Notes: generated by a model from the letters alone, not told the origin. A stretch of 64,000 bases of DNA from Burkholderia sp. L27(2015) (GCF_009765705.1 NZ_LMUX01000021.1:1712509-1776508); one strand, 5' to 3'. Counted from the stretch's first letter, positions 43,741 to 53,125 are shown. Numbers and translations are program-made.

Positions 43741-44016
43741 GGGTGTCTCCAGCTTTTTTATTTTGGATACGTCGGATGCATCGCGTACATCCAATCGCGT
43801 GTTCTACCCCGACGAACGTGTTGGCGTTTCGCCGGTGGCCACTCAAAGAGCGACGCTAGAGTCTATGGAATGATGCCGGCCCTGTCTATTCCGTAAAAGC
43901 GATACTTGTCATCTAAAAGTTCTACAACTGTCATAAGAATGGTGTAGATTTGTTTGTGCTACTTCGGTGTGCGAACTGGGGCAAAACTCTTGCCAACGAC
44001 GGACAAGGAGATGATT
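43741..44016. other. 276-bp divergent gap before aqpZ
   Basis: The gap holds promoters for the orphan binding-protein gene and aqpZ. I see an AT-rich part near 43895-43955 (TATTCCGTAAAAGCG, GTGTAGATTTG) but no confident -35/-10 pair and no strong hairpin. No credible gene. Confidence 0.45.
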
Positions 44017-44751
44017 ATGCTAAAACGAGCGACGGCCGAATTCTTCGGCACTTTTTGGCTAACTTTCGGCGGTTGCGGCAGCGCGGTACTCGCCGCGGCC
44101 TTTCCCGGACTCGGCATCGGTTTCGCCGGAGTTGCGCTGGCTTTCGGGCTGACGGTGCTGACGATGGCTTATGCCGTCGGTCCCATCTCCGGCGGCCATT
44201 TCAACCCTGCTGTCACGATAGGTCTCTGGGCCGGGCGACGCATCCCGGCCACGTATATCGTCCCGTACATCGTTGCTCAGGTCCTCGGCGCAATCGCCGC
44301 AGCGGCGGTTCTCTATCTGATCGCGAGCGGCAAGCCCGGGTTTGAAATCGGCGGCTTCGCGTCCAACGGTTACGGCGATCTTAGTCCTGGGAAATACAGT
44401 TTGGCCTCATGTCTGATCATGGAAGTCGTAGCGACCTTCTTCTTCCTCATGGTCATCATGGGTTCGACGGCCGCGAACGCACCGGGTGGATTCGCGCCGA
44501 TTGCGATCGGCTTTGCATTGACGCTGATCCATTTGATCTCCATCCCGGTGACCAATACCTCCGTCAACCCGGCACGCAGCACCGGGCCGGCGCTGTTCGC
44601 CGGCGGCCCCTACATTCATCAACTGTGGTTGTTTTGGCTGGCGCCTATCGTAGGCGGAATACTGGGTGGGCTGGTCGCCAGTTGGCTGGGCGATACGAGA
44701 GCGTCTCGCGACAAACCGCAACTGGCCACATCGCCGGGTAATCCGAGCTGA
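44017..44751 (+). CDS. aqpZ: Aquaporin Z
   Basis: A 244-residue protein with six membrane helices and both aquaporin NPA boxes: GGHFNPAVT in the first half and [13 protein letters not shown] in the second. The selectivity-filter Arg after the second NPA, and the narrow-pore pattern, indicate a water channel rather than a glycerol facilitator. The ATG at 44017 has AAGGAG six bases upstream; an ATG at 44011 sits right on that site and is unlikely. It stands alone between divergent and convergent neighbours, and its stop lies in a triplicated 10-bp repeat. Confidence 0.93.
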   Translation: MLKRATAEFFGTFWLTFGGCGSAVLAAAFPGLGIGFAGVALAFGLTVLTMAYAVGPISGGHFNPAVTIGLWAGRRIPATYIVPYIVAQVLGAIAAAAVLYLIASGKPGFEIGGFASNGYGDLSPGKYSLASCLIMEVVATFFFLMVIMGSTAANAPGGFAPIAIGFALTLIHLISIPVTNTSVNPARSTGPALFAGGPYIHQLWLFWLAPIVGGILGGLVASWLGDTRASRDKPQLATSPGNPS

Positions 44752-44772
44752 GCCGAGCTGAGCCGAGCTGAG
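44743..44772. repeat. Three perfect 10-bp repeats at the aqpZ stop
   Basis: CCGAGCTGAG occurs three times in a row; the aqpZ stop TGA is in the first copy and the last copy touches the end of the convergent SMP-30 gene. Because each unit carries TGA, copy-number changes would leave the protein end unchanged. It looks like a small slippage repeat. Confidence 0.85.
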
Positions 44773-44773
44773 T

Positions 44774-45691
44774 TCAGGCGGCGTGCGAATACATCGCTCT
44801 TCCGGCGAACGGCAGTTGCGCTTTCAAGATGCAACCGCTGCTCGACTCGGTCATGTAGAGACTTTTGTTATCCGCGCCGCCGAACGCGATGTTCGTGGTG
44901 AAGTCGCCTTTGCACGAACGTACGAACGCAAGCGTCAATCCCTGCTTGCTGTATAGCCAGGCGCCGCCCAGGCCGGCATGAGCCACCGCGAGGTTGTCTT
45001 CGACATCCATCGCCATGCCGTCCGGCCCGGCGCCGCCATTCATATAGACAAACGCCCCGACCTTGGACACGGTGCCGTCGGCCATCAACGGCGCGCGCCA
45101 TACGCTGTTCGCGCGGGTAACCGCCACGTACAGTACCGTCTCGGCCGCATTCAAGCAGATGCCATTGGGGCTGGGCACGTTGTTGAGCAAACATTGCAGT
45201 TGCCCGCCGGCCGTGTATCGATATACGCGGCCGGTCGGGTCGTGCAGGCCGGTCTGCCCTTGGTCGGTGAAGTACATGTCGCCGTTGGAGGCGAACACAA
45301 GATCGTTGACGCCCTTGAACGACTCGGTGTGGCGCCGTCCGATGACCTCGCTCACCGTTCCGCTCTCGGGGTCGAGCAGCATGATGCCATTCTTGTAGTC
45401 GGCCAGGAAAATGCGGCCGTCCCGATGTATCTTCAAACCGTTGGGCTCGCCGTCGTATTCGGCGATCAGGCTGAAGTTGCCTTGCGCATCGATGCGGAAG
45501 ATGCGGCCATAGGGAATATCGGTGCAATACAGGTTGCCGGCACGGTCGAACGAAGGCCCTTCGAGGAAGCTATCGGTGGGTCTGCCGCCATTGTTGACAT
45601 TGCCCCAGTTGCAACGCTGGCCGGCTTTGCGATAGCGCTCGGGTACCGATGCGAAAACTTCTGTTTCAATGATTGCCGGCGGTTGGAACAT
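44774..45691 (-). CDS. SMP-30/gluconolactonase-family protein
   Basis: A 305-residue six-bladed beta-propeller. It has FLEGPSFDRAGNLYCTD (the metal-binding glutamate), a middle GVNDLVFASNGDMYFTD, PSPNGICLN and GPDGMAMDVEDNLAVAHAG, matching the Ca2+/Zn2+ ligands of gluconolactonase and its relatives. Such enzymes open lactones. It lies 34 bp downstream of the GntR gene on the same strand, facing away from the lyase operon that the regulator probably controls, and may hydrolyse a lactone form of that operon's substrate. Confidence 0.86.
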   Translation of the reverse strand: MFQPPAIIETEVFASVPERYRKAGQRCNWGNVNNGGRPTDSFLEGPSFDRAGNLYCTDIPYGRIFRIDAQGNFSLIAEYDGEPNGLKIHRDGRIFLADYKNGIMLLDPESGTVSEVIGRRHTESFKGVNDLVFASNGDMYFTDQGQTGLHDPTGRVYRYTAGGQLQCLLNNVPSPNGICLNAAETVLYVAVTRANSVWRAPLMADGTVSKVGAFVYMNGGAGPDGMAMDVEDNLAVAHAGLGGAWLYSKQGLTLAFVRSCKGDFTTNIAFGGADNKSLYMTESSSGCILKAQLPFAGRAMYSHAA

Positions 45692-45725
45692 CGGGTGTGT
45701 CCTCGCAAGTGGCGTGATATCGAAG

Positions 45726-46424
45726 TCAGAGAATATAGTTTTGGAAGCGGCGCACGAAGTCGCGCTGGCTTGCGATGTTGGCGCGTCGCAAGCGCTCGGC
45801 CTCTACGGCGTCGCCGCGCCGCATTGCGTCGACCACAAGCTGAAGCTCCTTGAGGCCGAGTTCGATGCGCCCGGGCAGCATCGTCGTGCGGTCGACGATC
45901 GCGCGGGTTCGGTCGCGCAGTGCATCGAGCATCTCGACGAGGACGCTGTTATCGGTGGCCTCGACTACAGCCACGCGGAAATTTTCGATTTCCGCCAGAT
46001 ACGAATCGAAGTCGTTTTCTCGCGCATAGCGTTCCATGGGGCCGTGAAACAGGTCGACCAGATATTGCCATGATTCGGGGGGGCGGTTCTGCGTAGCGAG
46101 CCGCACACACAGGCCCTCCAGATTTTCCCGGACGTCGAGCGTTTCGAACACGCGTTTCAGGTCGAGTTTGGCCACGACTGCACTGTGATTGCGTTGCCGC
46201 TCGACCAAGCCGCGTTGCTGCAGCGACAGCAGCGCATCGCGGATGCGCGGGCGCGACACGCCGAATTCGAGCGCCAGCGCAATTTCCTGTAATTGCGTGC
46301 CTGGCGCGATCTGCCCACGCGAAATTCGCTTGCGCAATGTGTCGATGATCTGGTCCAGCCGGGGCGCGTCCTCGGGATCGGAAGAGCTGACCGCGCTGTC
46401 CTCGATAGCTACCTTTTTTTGCAT
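45726..46424 (-). CDS. GntR/FCD-family (FadR subfamily) regulator
   Basis: A 232-residue protein with an N-terminal winged helix (LQEIALALEFGVSRPRIRDALLSLQQRGLVE) and an all-helical FCD effector domain with acid/histidine positions in LVDLFHGPM and AEIENFRVAVVEATDN. It is divergent from the ICL-like gene that starts the long catabolic operon. The 186-bp gap contains two CAATATTGTT sites, probably its operators. FCD ligands are usually organic acids or acyl-CoA. Confidence 0.88.
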   Translation of the reverse strand: MQKKVAIEDSAVSSSDPEDAPRLDQIIDTLRKRISRGQIAPGTQLQEIALALEFGVSRPRIRDALLSLQQRGLVERQRNHSAVVAKLDLKRVFETLDVRENLEGLCVRLATQNRPPESWQYLVDLFHGPMERYARENDFDSYLAEIENFRVAVVEATDNSVLVEMLDALRDRTRAIVDRTTMLPGRIELGLKELQLVVDAMRRGDAVEAERLRRANIASQRDFVRRFQNYIL

Positions 46425-46530
46425 AGGTCGTAAGTGTTGGGCGCCGCAAGCGTAGGCAGAGTCGATCGACTCATGAGATTGGTCTGAGAGATCGGTCCTA
46501 CGGTGAAAGCCAGTCTAGCATGATAGTGAG

Positions 46531-46564
46531 CAATATTGTTAATTTTACAATCAACAATATTGTT
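46531..46564. promoter_or_regulatory. Candidate GntR operator pair
   Basis: CAATATTGTT occurs at 46531-46540 and 46555-46564; the second is within the perfect palindrome AACAATATTGTT (46553-46564). The copies are 24 bp apart, near two helical turns, in an AT-rich patch of an otherwise GC-rich region, between the divergent GntR and lyase genes. Confidence 0.6.
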
Positions 46565-46610
46565 GACAATAGTGTGGCGCCGACCTAAGGTGTTTAAAAC
46601 GAGAGCGACT

Positions 46611-47537
46611 GTGGCGTCTCACGTCACAGTTCGGCTCTTCAACTGCGGGGAGACCATCATCGCTACCATCAATGAGACACGTGCCGCGTTTGCTGCGGCC
46701 TTGCGCGCACCGGGCGCGGGTATCGTTGCGCCGGGCACCGGCGATGGGCTGGGCGCCAGGCTGATCGAACAAGCCGGCTTCAAGGCTGTGTATGTTTCAG
46801 GTTATGCCATCGAAGGCACTTATGGCAAACCGGACCTGGGCCTGCTCAGTTTCTCGGAAGTTGCGGCCCGGCTCGAACAGATCGCCGACGCCACCAATCT
46901 GCCCGTGGTCGCCGATGCCGATACGGGATACGGCAACGCCTTGAATGTCATTCGCACCGTGCGCGGTTTGGAGCGCGCCGGCGTCGCCGCTTTGCAGCTC
47001 GAGGATCAGGACCTGCCCAAGAAGTGCGGCTCGATGCCGGGCAAGCTGTTGATTTCGACCGATGCCATGGTAGGCAAAATCAAGGCGGCGGTCGACGCGC
47101 GTAGCGATCCGAATCTCTTGATCATTGCGCGTACCGATGCACTGGCGTCCGAAGGCGCAAGCGCTGCGCTCGATCGGTTGGGCCGCTATCGCGAAGCGGG
47201 CGCCGACCTGCTTATGGTGCTGGGTCCGTACGATCGCGCCATGGCGCACGACCTGATCCGCCGCTCACCCGGGCCGCTGGCCTATCTCAACGCAGAGAGC
47301 CTGACCATGCCGATGCTGCCACCAGCCGAGCTGCATGAGCTGGGTGTGCCGCTGGTGATTTTTCCCACGGCGTTGATTCTTGCCGCGGCAAAAGCGATGC
47401 AGAACACCTTGCAAACGATTTTGACGACTGGTTCGACCGAGGCCTTGATCGGCTCCGAACTCGTTTCGCCGAACGACTTCAATGCGCTGGTTGGTTTGGC
47501 GGCACTGCGTAGTGCCGAAGCGCGGTATGTTGTCTAG
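46611..47537 (+). CDS. Isocitrate lyase/PEP mutase superfamily lyase with altered motif
   Basis: A protein of about 308 residues from the GTG at 46611, which has GAGAG five bases before it; the frame is open upstream through the operator and the true start is uncertain. Metal ligands are in ADADTGYGNA and the LED at about 130-132. The lyase motif reads KKCGS (Cys139), so the cysteine is kept but the usual following histidine is Ser. It is distinct from the copy at 31073. It is first in the operon of CoA enzymes and LeuCD-like proteins and 10 bp before the next gene. A C-C lyase acting on a malate- or isocitrate-like acid is likely. Confidence 0.84.
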   Translation: MASHVTVRLFNCGETIIATINETRAAFAAALRAPGAGIVAPGTGDGLGARLIEQAGFKAVYVSGYAIEGTYGKPDLGLLSFSEVAARLEQIADATNLPVVADADTGYGNALNVIRTVRGLERAGVAALQLEDQDLPKKCGSMPGKLLISTDAMVGKIKAAVDARSDPNLLIIARTDALASEGASAALDRLGRYREAGADLLMVLGPYDRAMAHDLIRRSPGPLAYLNAESLTMPMLPPAELHELGVPLVIFPTALILAAAKAMQNTLQTILTTGSTEALIGSELVSPNDFNALVGLAALRSAEARYVV

Positions 47538-47546
47538 GAGCTGCGC

Positions 47547-49931
47547 ATGTCTGCCAGCGTTTTGCCCCATGCCTCATCGGACTCCGGCGATCGGAAGGGT
47601 TCGAACGATAGCGACCGCGCATCGCTGCGCGAAGGCGTGCGCGGCTTTCTCGCCCAGCGCAACAGCATGGCACGCGTGCGCGAATTGCGCGATCAGCATC
47701 CCGGCTTCCAACGCACCTTCTGGAAGGAACTCGCCGACCTCGGGTGTATAGGCGCGTTGCTGCCGAGCGAATATGGCGGCACCGGTCTGGAACTCGCCGA
47801 CATGGTCGCGTTGATGCTCGAATTCGGTCCAGCTCTGATTCCCGAACCGATCGTGGCCACGGCGGTGGGTGTCGCCGGGTTGCTCGCGTTGGTGCCGGGC
47901 TCGGAGCTCGCCGCACGCTTGAGTCCGGAAATTGCCGACGGCACCGTGATCCCGGGCCTGGCCTGGCAGGAGTGGGCGGAGGATATCCCGGGAAGCGCTT
48001 GCACGGTATCGGCTCCACTTCTCAATGGATGCATCGTTCTCGACGGCCAGCGCCGCTTTGTTCTGCCGGCTTATGCCGATGGATTTCTGCTGACCGCGAT
48101 CGTGGGCACTCGCAGCGCCCTGTGTTGGCTTCCGGTCGGCTCGCCCGGCCTCGCGCTCGGAACGGAATCGCGGGTGGATGGAACGGTGAGCGGCGTTTTG
48201 CAGCTCTCCTCGGTGCGGGTCACGCCTTATCATTTCGCGATGTCCGAAACGCTGGACTGCGCCGCCATCGCGAGGGTGGTCGACGATTGCAATCTGTGCG
48301 TCGCGGCCGAACTGCTCGGTATTGCCGAGACTGCGCTCGCGCATACGCTCGAGCATTTACGCACGCGCGAACAATTCGGGCGACCGATCGGTGCAAACCA
48401 GGCACTGCAGCACCGCGCGGTCGACCTATACGTCAAGCAGGAACTGGCGAGAGCGGCGCTGGGCGCTGCGACCGAGGCGCTATCGCACCCGTGCGACCCT
48501 CGGCAACGGGCCATACACGCCAGTCGCGCCAAAGTTCGCGCAATCGATGCGGCATTGACGATAGGGCGCGAGGCTGTGCAAATGCACGGCGCGATGGGGT
48601 TTGCCGACGAATGCGACATCGGGCTGTACTTGAAGCGCGCGCTGGTGCTGGCGGCGTGGCTGGGTAACGGCACGGCTCATCGCAGGCGCATCGAGCAGTT
48701 GCACAGCGCTCAGCGGCAGGAAGAGGGCGATACGGAGAGTGTGGCGCCGCGCCCGGCCGCATCCGATATCGAATTGCCCAAGGACTGGAACGCGCTGGCT
48801 GACGACGTGTTCCGGCTGCAGGTCCGCGCGATTCTCGAACGGGAATATCCGCCTGGGTTACGCAACCCGCCGCAACGCCTCACGTGGCGGCAGTGCCAGG
48901 CCTTCTACCAAAAAATGGGCAGCTACGGCCTGCTTGCGCTGGCATGGCCCAAGGAGTTTGGCGGCGCCGGGCTTAGCGCGCAAAAGCAGATCATCTTCAT
49001 GGAAGAGCAGGATCGCTGGGGCGTTGCGCGTGCCCCGGACATGGGCATCACGATGGTCGGGCCGGCGTTGATTCACTATGGCACCAGCGCGCAACGCGAA
49101 CGCTACCTCGGGCCGATTCTCAAGTTCGAGCACATGTGGTGCCAGGGCTTTTCCGAGCCTAATGCAGGATCGGATCTGGCTAACCTGAACACGCAGGCCA
49201 AAGCGCAAGGCGAATTTTTTGTCATCGACGGCAGCAAGATATGGACGACGTTTGCGCAAGACGCAACGCACATGTTCTTGTTGGCCCGTACGGCCAAGAA
49301 GCCCAGGAAGCAGGATGGCATCAGCGTGTTCCTACTGGACATGAGTACTCCGGGCATCAGCGTTCGCCCCATCAGGGATATGGCCGGTCACGAAGAGTTT
49401 TGCGAGGTGCACTTCGATCAAGTAAGAGTCGGCGCCGACTGCGTGCTCGGAGCGGTCGATGCGGGATGGTGTGTCGCAAAGATGCTGCTTTCGCGGGAGC
49501 GCTTCTACCTGGGAAATCCTCGGCAGGCGCAATATGCGTTCAAGCGCCTGGAAGCCGTTCACGCGCAGTTGGGGCTGACGAGCGATCCGGTGTTTGCTGC
49601 GCGCCTCACGCAACTCGGCATGGATGTCTACGATCTCGGCAGTCTATACAAGCGCTTTGCCGATCAGGTGCGGCGCGGTGATCCGCTGGGTTCCGATGTG
49701 TCGATTCTCAAGTTGTTCGGCTCTGAAACCTATCAGCGCATATCCCAGTTCACGATCGAGTCGATCGGATGCAGTGGCGGCCTCAGTGGTGAAACGCCGC
49801 TCGGCAATGCCCGCATCGACACGATGTCGCTATGCATGAACGCGCTTCCGTCCACGATCTACGGCGGCAGCAACGAGGTGCAGCGCAACGTGCTGGCCAA
49901 GCAGATACTGAACCTGCCGGTGGCGGTATGA
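47547..49931 (+). CDS. Fused two-domain acyl-CoA dehydrogenase
   Basis: A 794-residue protein made of two acyl-CoA-dehydrogenase folds. The first (about 25-385) ends with REQFGRPIGANQALQH and QMHGAMGFADECDIGLYLKR; a polar linker (about 390-412) follows; the second (about 415-794) has GLLALAWPKEFGGAGLS, the FAD contact WCQGFSEPNAGSDLA, KIWTTFAQDA and the C-terminal STIYGGSNEVQRN. Typical dehydrogenases have one such unit of about 380 residues. Fused or heteromeric forms (for example FadE34 of Mycobacterium) oxidise bulky or branched CoA esters. It overlaps the CoA ligase gene by ATGA, so its substrate is probably the ligase product. Confidence 0.88.
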   Translation: MSASVLPHASSDSGDRKGSNDSDRASLREGVRGFLAQRNSMARVRELRDQHPGFQRTFWKELADLGCIGALLPSEYGGTGLELADMVALMLEFGPALIPEPIVATAVGVAGLLALVPGSELAARLSPEIADGTVIPGLAWQEWAEDIPGSACTVSAPLLNGCIVLDGQRRFVLPAYADGFLLTAIVGTRSALCWLPVGSPGLALGTESRVDGTVSGVLQLSSVRVTPYHFAMSETLDCAAIARVVDDCNLCVAAELLGIAETALAHTLEHLRTREQFGRPIGANQALQHRAVDLYVKQELARAALGAATEALSHPCDPRQRAIHASRAKVRAIDAALTIGREAVQMHGAMGFADECDIGLYLKRALVLAAWLGNGTAHRRRIEQLHSAQRQEEGDTESVAPRPAASDIELPKDWNALADDVFRLQVRAILEREYPPGLRNPPQRLTWRQCQAFYQKMGSYGLLALAWPKEFGGAGLSAQKQIIFMEEQDRWGVARAPDMGITMVGPALIHYGTSAQRERYLGPILKFEHMWCQGFSEPNAGSDLANLNTQAKAQGEFFVIDGSKIWTTFAQDATHMFLLARTAKKPRKQDGISVFLLDMSTPGISVRPIRDMAGHEEFCEVHFDQVRVGADCVLGAVDAGWCVAKMLLSRERFYLGNPRQAQYAFKRLEAVHAQLGLTSDPVFAARLTQLGMDVYDLGSLYKRFADQVRRGDPLGSDVSILKLFGSETYQRISQFTIESIGCSGGLSGETPLGNARIDTMSLCMNALPSTIYGGSNEVQRNVLAKQILNLPVAV

Positions 49932-52075
49932 GCGACGCTGCGATCGCGCGTCTATTTAACCCGCGCTCCATTGCGATCATCGGCGCCTCGCCCGATGCGT
50001 CTACGATCAATGGACAGCCGCTAAGCAATCTGGTCGCGCGTGGCTACGCAGGCGCGTTATACCCGGTTAATCCCAAGCATCCGCACATCGCAGGGATGGC
50101 GTGCTATCCCGACGTCGCTTCGTTGCCCGAGGTACCCGATCTCGCGCTGATACTGCTTAGCGCGGACCGTGCGGTTCAAGCGGTGGTCGAATGCGGCCGG
50201 CGCGGGGTCGCGTTCGGCATCGTCATCGGGGCGGGGTTCGCCGAAGTTGGCGCCGCCGGTCAGCGTCTGCAGCACGAGTTGGTCGAGGCCGCGCGCGCGC
50301 ATGGCATCCGGTTGCTTGGACCAAACTGCATCGGTTTGATGAATCTGCGCGAAAACGTCTTCGCGGGTTTCGGGCCGGTATTCGCGATGAGCGAGTTGCG
50401 CTCGGGCGGCGTCAGCATGGTGACCCAGAGCGGAGGCTTCGGCTTTTCCGTGGTCAACATGGCCGAAGAACTGGGCGTGGGGTTTCGTTATGTGGTGAGC
50501 ACCGGCAACGAAGCGGATCTAACCAGCCTCGATATCCTCGAGCATTTGATCGAAGACGAGCACACCGCTGTCATCGCCGCCTATTTCGAAGGCATCGGCG
50601 ACGCGCACCGCCTGCCGGGACTGGCTCGGCGTGCGCTCTCGCAGCGTAAGCCGGTGATCGTGTGGAAAGTCGGCAGTTCGCCGGAAGGCCAGCGTGCTGC
50701 GCTCTCCCACACCGGCACGCTGGGTGGAACGAATGAGCTGTATCAAGCCGTGTTCGATCAATTTGGCTGGTCGCGGATCCAGGATGTCGAGGAACTGGTC
50801 GATTACACGGCCGCGTTCGCTCGCGCCAAGCTGCCGGAAAACGACAACATCGGCATCGTCACCGTGTCGGGCGGTGCGGGTGTTTTGCTGGCCGATGGCT
50901 GCGCCGCGTTGAATCTGCAGGTGCCGCAACTTACTGACGCGACTCGCATGCGTCTTGCGCGGGTGCTGCCCGCCTATGCGACGCTCGACAATCCGGTCGA
51001 TGTGACCGCGAGCGTGCTGAACCAGCCGGACCTGATCCGCGCGGCGTTGACCATCATTCTTGACGACCCGGCCGTAGGCAGTCTGTTGATCGTTGCGTCG
51101 TCGGTCGAAGGCCCGATGGCGTCGAAAATCGCCGAAGAACTGGTCAAGCTCGATGCGGCCACGCATAAACCGGTGTTGGTATCGTGGAGCTCGCGCGAAG
51201 CGCGGGTGGGGGCGGCGTATGAGATTCTTCGGGGCGCCCGCATTCCGTTGTTTCGAACACCGACGCGCTGCTGCAAGGCGGTGGGTGCTTTGTGCCGGTT
51301 TGCCGGAGCGCTGCGGCGCCATGAGCGCGACGTTCTGGAAGCACTGATGGCGCCACCGCCGCATAAGGACCTTCTCGCGCACGGCATCGACTGCGTCACC
51401 GAAAAGCACGCTCGACTAGCGCTGACTACCTACGGGTTTACGTCCACGGTAGAGCGTCTGGCGACCACCCGTGGCGAGGCAATAGTGATCGCGGCCGAAG
51501 TCGGTTTCCCGGTGGCGATGAAAATACAGTCCGTCGATATTCCACATAAAACCGAGGCCGGCGGTGTACAACTGAATGTGTGCGATGCTCAAGCGGCGCG
51601 CGCGGCGTTCGACGCGATCGTGACTAGCGCTTACCGGTATGCACCCGGCGCGGTTATCGAGGGCGTGTTGATCCAGGAGATGGTCGTCGACGGGGTCGAG
51701 ACTATCCTTGGCGTGATCAACGACGAGCATTTCGGGCCGGTGCTGATGTTTGGGCTAGGCGGCATTTTTACCGAGGTGCTGCGCGACGTGGTATTCAGAT
51801 TTTCCCCGATAGGCCCGTCGCTTGCGCGCGAGATGATCGCGTCGATCCGCGGCCGAGCGGTGCTGGAGGGTGCGCGCGGCAGGCCTGCGGCGGACGTGGA
51901 GGCGCTGGCGGACGCCATCGTGAGTCTGTCGCGATTCGCGCACGACTATGCTGCGACCTTATCGGAGATCGATATCAACCCGCTGATCGTTTTGCCGCGC
52001 GGCCTCGGGGTGCGCGTGGTCGATGTCCTGATTGGATTACGCGGTACGCAGCAGGAGCACCGACTGAGCATGTAA
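49928..52075 (+). CDS. NDP-forming acyl-CoA synthetase (acetate-CoA ligase family)
   Basis: A 715-residue protein. Order: CoA-binding Rossmann domain (PRSIAIIGASPDA), succinyl-CoA-ligase-like domains with the phosphorylated His261 (ALSHTGTLGG), and a C-terminal ATP-grasp domain (FPVAMKIQSVDIPHKTEAGGV, then VLMFGLGGIFTEVLRDV). The family makes acyl-CoA from acid, ATP and CoA with ADP and phosphate as products. The ATG at 49928 overlaps the dehydrogenase stop. Together with the citryl-CoA-lyase-like protein of the same operon it could activate and then split a citrate-like acid. Confidence 0.88.
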   Translation: MSDAAIARLFNPRSIAIIGASPDASTINGQPLSNLVARGYAGALYPVNPKHPHIAGMACYPDVASLPEVPDLALILLSADRAVQAVVECGRRGVAFGIVIGAGFAEVGAAGQRLQHELVEAARAHGIRLLGPNCIGLMNLRENVFAGFGPVFAMSELRSGGVSMVTQSGGFGFSVVNMAEELGVGFRYVVSTGNEADLTSLDILEHLIEDEHTAVIAAYFEGIGDAHRLPGLARRALSQRKPVIVWKVGSSPEGQRAALSHTGTLGGTNELYQAVFDQFGWSRIQDVEELVDYTAAFARAKLPENDNIGIVTVSGGAGVLLADGCAALNLQVPQLTDATRMRLARVLPAYATLDNPVDVTASVLNQPDLIRAALTIILDDPAVGSLLIVASSVEGPMASKIAEELVKLDAATHKPVLVSWSSREARVGAAYEILRGARIPLFRTPTRCCKAVGALCRFAGALRRHERDVLEALMAPPPHKDLLAHGIDCVTEKHARLALTTYGFTSTVERLATTRGEAIVIAAEVGFPVAMKIQSVDIPHKTEAGGVQLNVCDAQAARAAFDAIVTSAYRYAPGAVIEGVLIQEMVVDGVETILGVINDEHFGPVLMFGLGGIFTEVLRDVVFRFSPIGPSLAREMIASIRGRAVLEGARGRPAADVEALADAIVSLSRFAHDYAATLSEIDINPLIVLPRGLGVRVVDVLIGLRGTQQEHRLSM

Positions 52076-52153
52076 AAGACTCAGGCACGCGGCACTTCGT
52101 GGCACTGCACGGCAATACCGTCGCTGTCGGCACGAAGAACGAGGGAGACGGCT

Positions 52154-53125
52154 ATGCAGATCAAAAATCTAATGCTGGGTGCAATATTGATGGCTCTGGC
52201 CACGGCGTTTACGTCCGTTGCGGCGCAAACCTTTCCTACCAGGACCATCGAAATCATCGTTCCGTTTGCGCCGGGCGGCATTGCGGACATTTTGCCGCGA
52301 CTGTTGGCACCGAAATTGAGCGCGGAGCTGAAACAATCTATCGTTATACTAAACAGACCGGGTGCGAGCGGCAACTTGGGAACCGCCCAATTCACGCGGG
52401 ATGCGCCCGACGGCTACACGCTGCTTGAAACGCCCTTGAGCACGCTTTCAGTCAACGCCGCATTATTCGGTAAAAGCCTGCCCTACGACCCCGTAAAGGA
52501 TCTGGAACCGGTCGCGCCCCTGGCGACCCTGCCATTGTTCCTGGTCACGAACTCCTCCCTACCGGTCAACAATCTGGCCGAGCTGGTCGCCTATATCAAG
52601 GCCCACCCAGGAAAGATGAGCTATGCCTCGGCCGGTGTCGGGGGCTCGAATCATCTCGCCGGCGAAATGTTCCGGTTCGCCGCGGGGCTCGATGTCACGC
52701 ATGTGCCGTTTAGCGGGAGCGCCCCCGCGCTCAATGCGGTGCTGGGCAAATACGTCGATTACATGTTCGACAGCGGTCGCGTACTGCCCTACGTTAAATC
52801 CGGCATGCTCAAGCTGATCGCAGTCACGACGCCGCAACGCCTACCCGAATATCCCAATGTGCCCACCATGGCCGAGACTTACCCCGGCTTCGTCGCGTCG
52901 GGCTGGCATGGCATCGTGGCGCCGGCCGGCACACCGCGCGACGTCGTCCTTATCTTGAACAAGGCTATTGGGCAAGCCTTGCAGGATCCGGAAGTCAAAA
53001 AGCAATTGGCCGTGCAGGCACTCGTGCCATTTATCGCGAGCCCGGAAGAGTTCACGGTCTTCATCAATGAAGAGACCAAGAAGTGGTCCGAGGTGATCCG
53101 CAAATCGGGCGCCAAGGCCGAGTGA
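52154..53125 (+). CDS. Bug/TctC-family periplasmic carboxylate receptor
   Basis: A 323-residue protein with a signal peptide (ILMALATAFTSVAAQ) and the Bug elements TIEIIVPFAPGGIADILPRLLAP, NRPGASGNLG and YDPVKDLEPVAPLAT. It is only distantly like the copy at 33372. It lies inside the catabolic operon, 78 bp behind the CoA ligase, with no TctA/TctB genes. It suggests that the pathway starts from an imported carboxylate. Confidence 0.88.
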   Translation: MQIKNLMLGAILMALATAFTSVAAQTFPTRTIEIIVPFAPGGIADILPRLLAPKLSAELKQSIVILNRPGASGNLGTAQFTRDAPDGYTLLETPLSTLSVNAALFGKSLPYDPVKDLEPVAPLATLPLFLVTNSSLPVNNLAELVAYIKAHPGKMSYASAGVGGSNHLAGEMFRFAAGLDVTHVPFSGSAPALNAVLGKYVDYMFDSGRVLPYVKSGMLKLIAVTTPQRLPEYPNVPTMAETYPGFVASGWHGIVAPAGTPRDVVLILNKAIGQALQDPEVKKQLAVQALVPFIASPEEFTVFINEETKKWSEVIRKSGAKAE

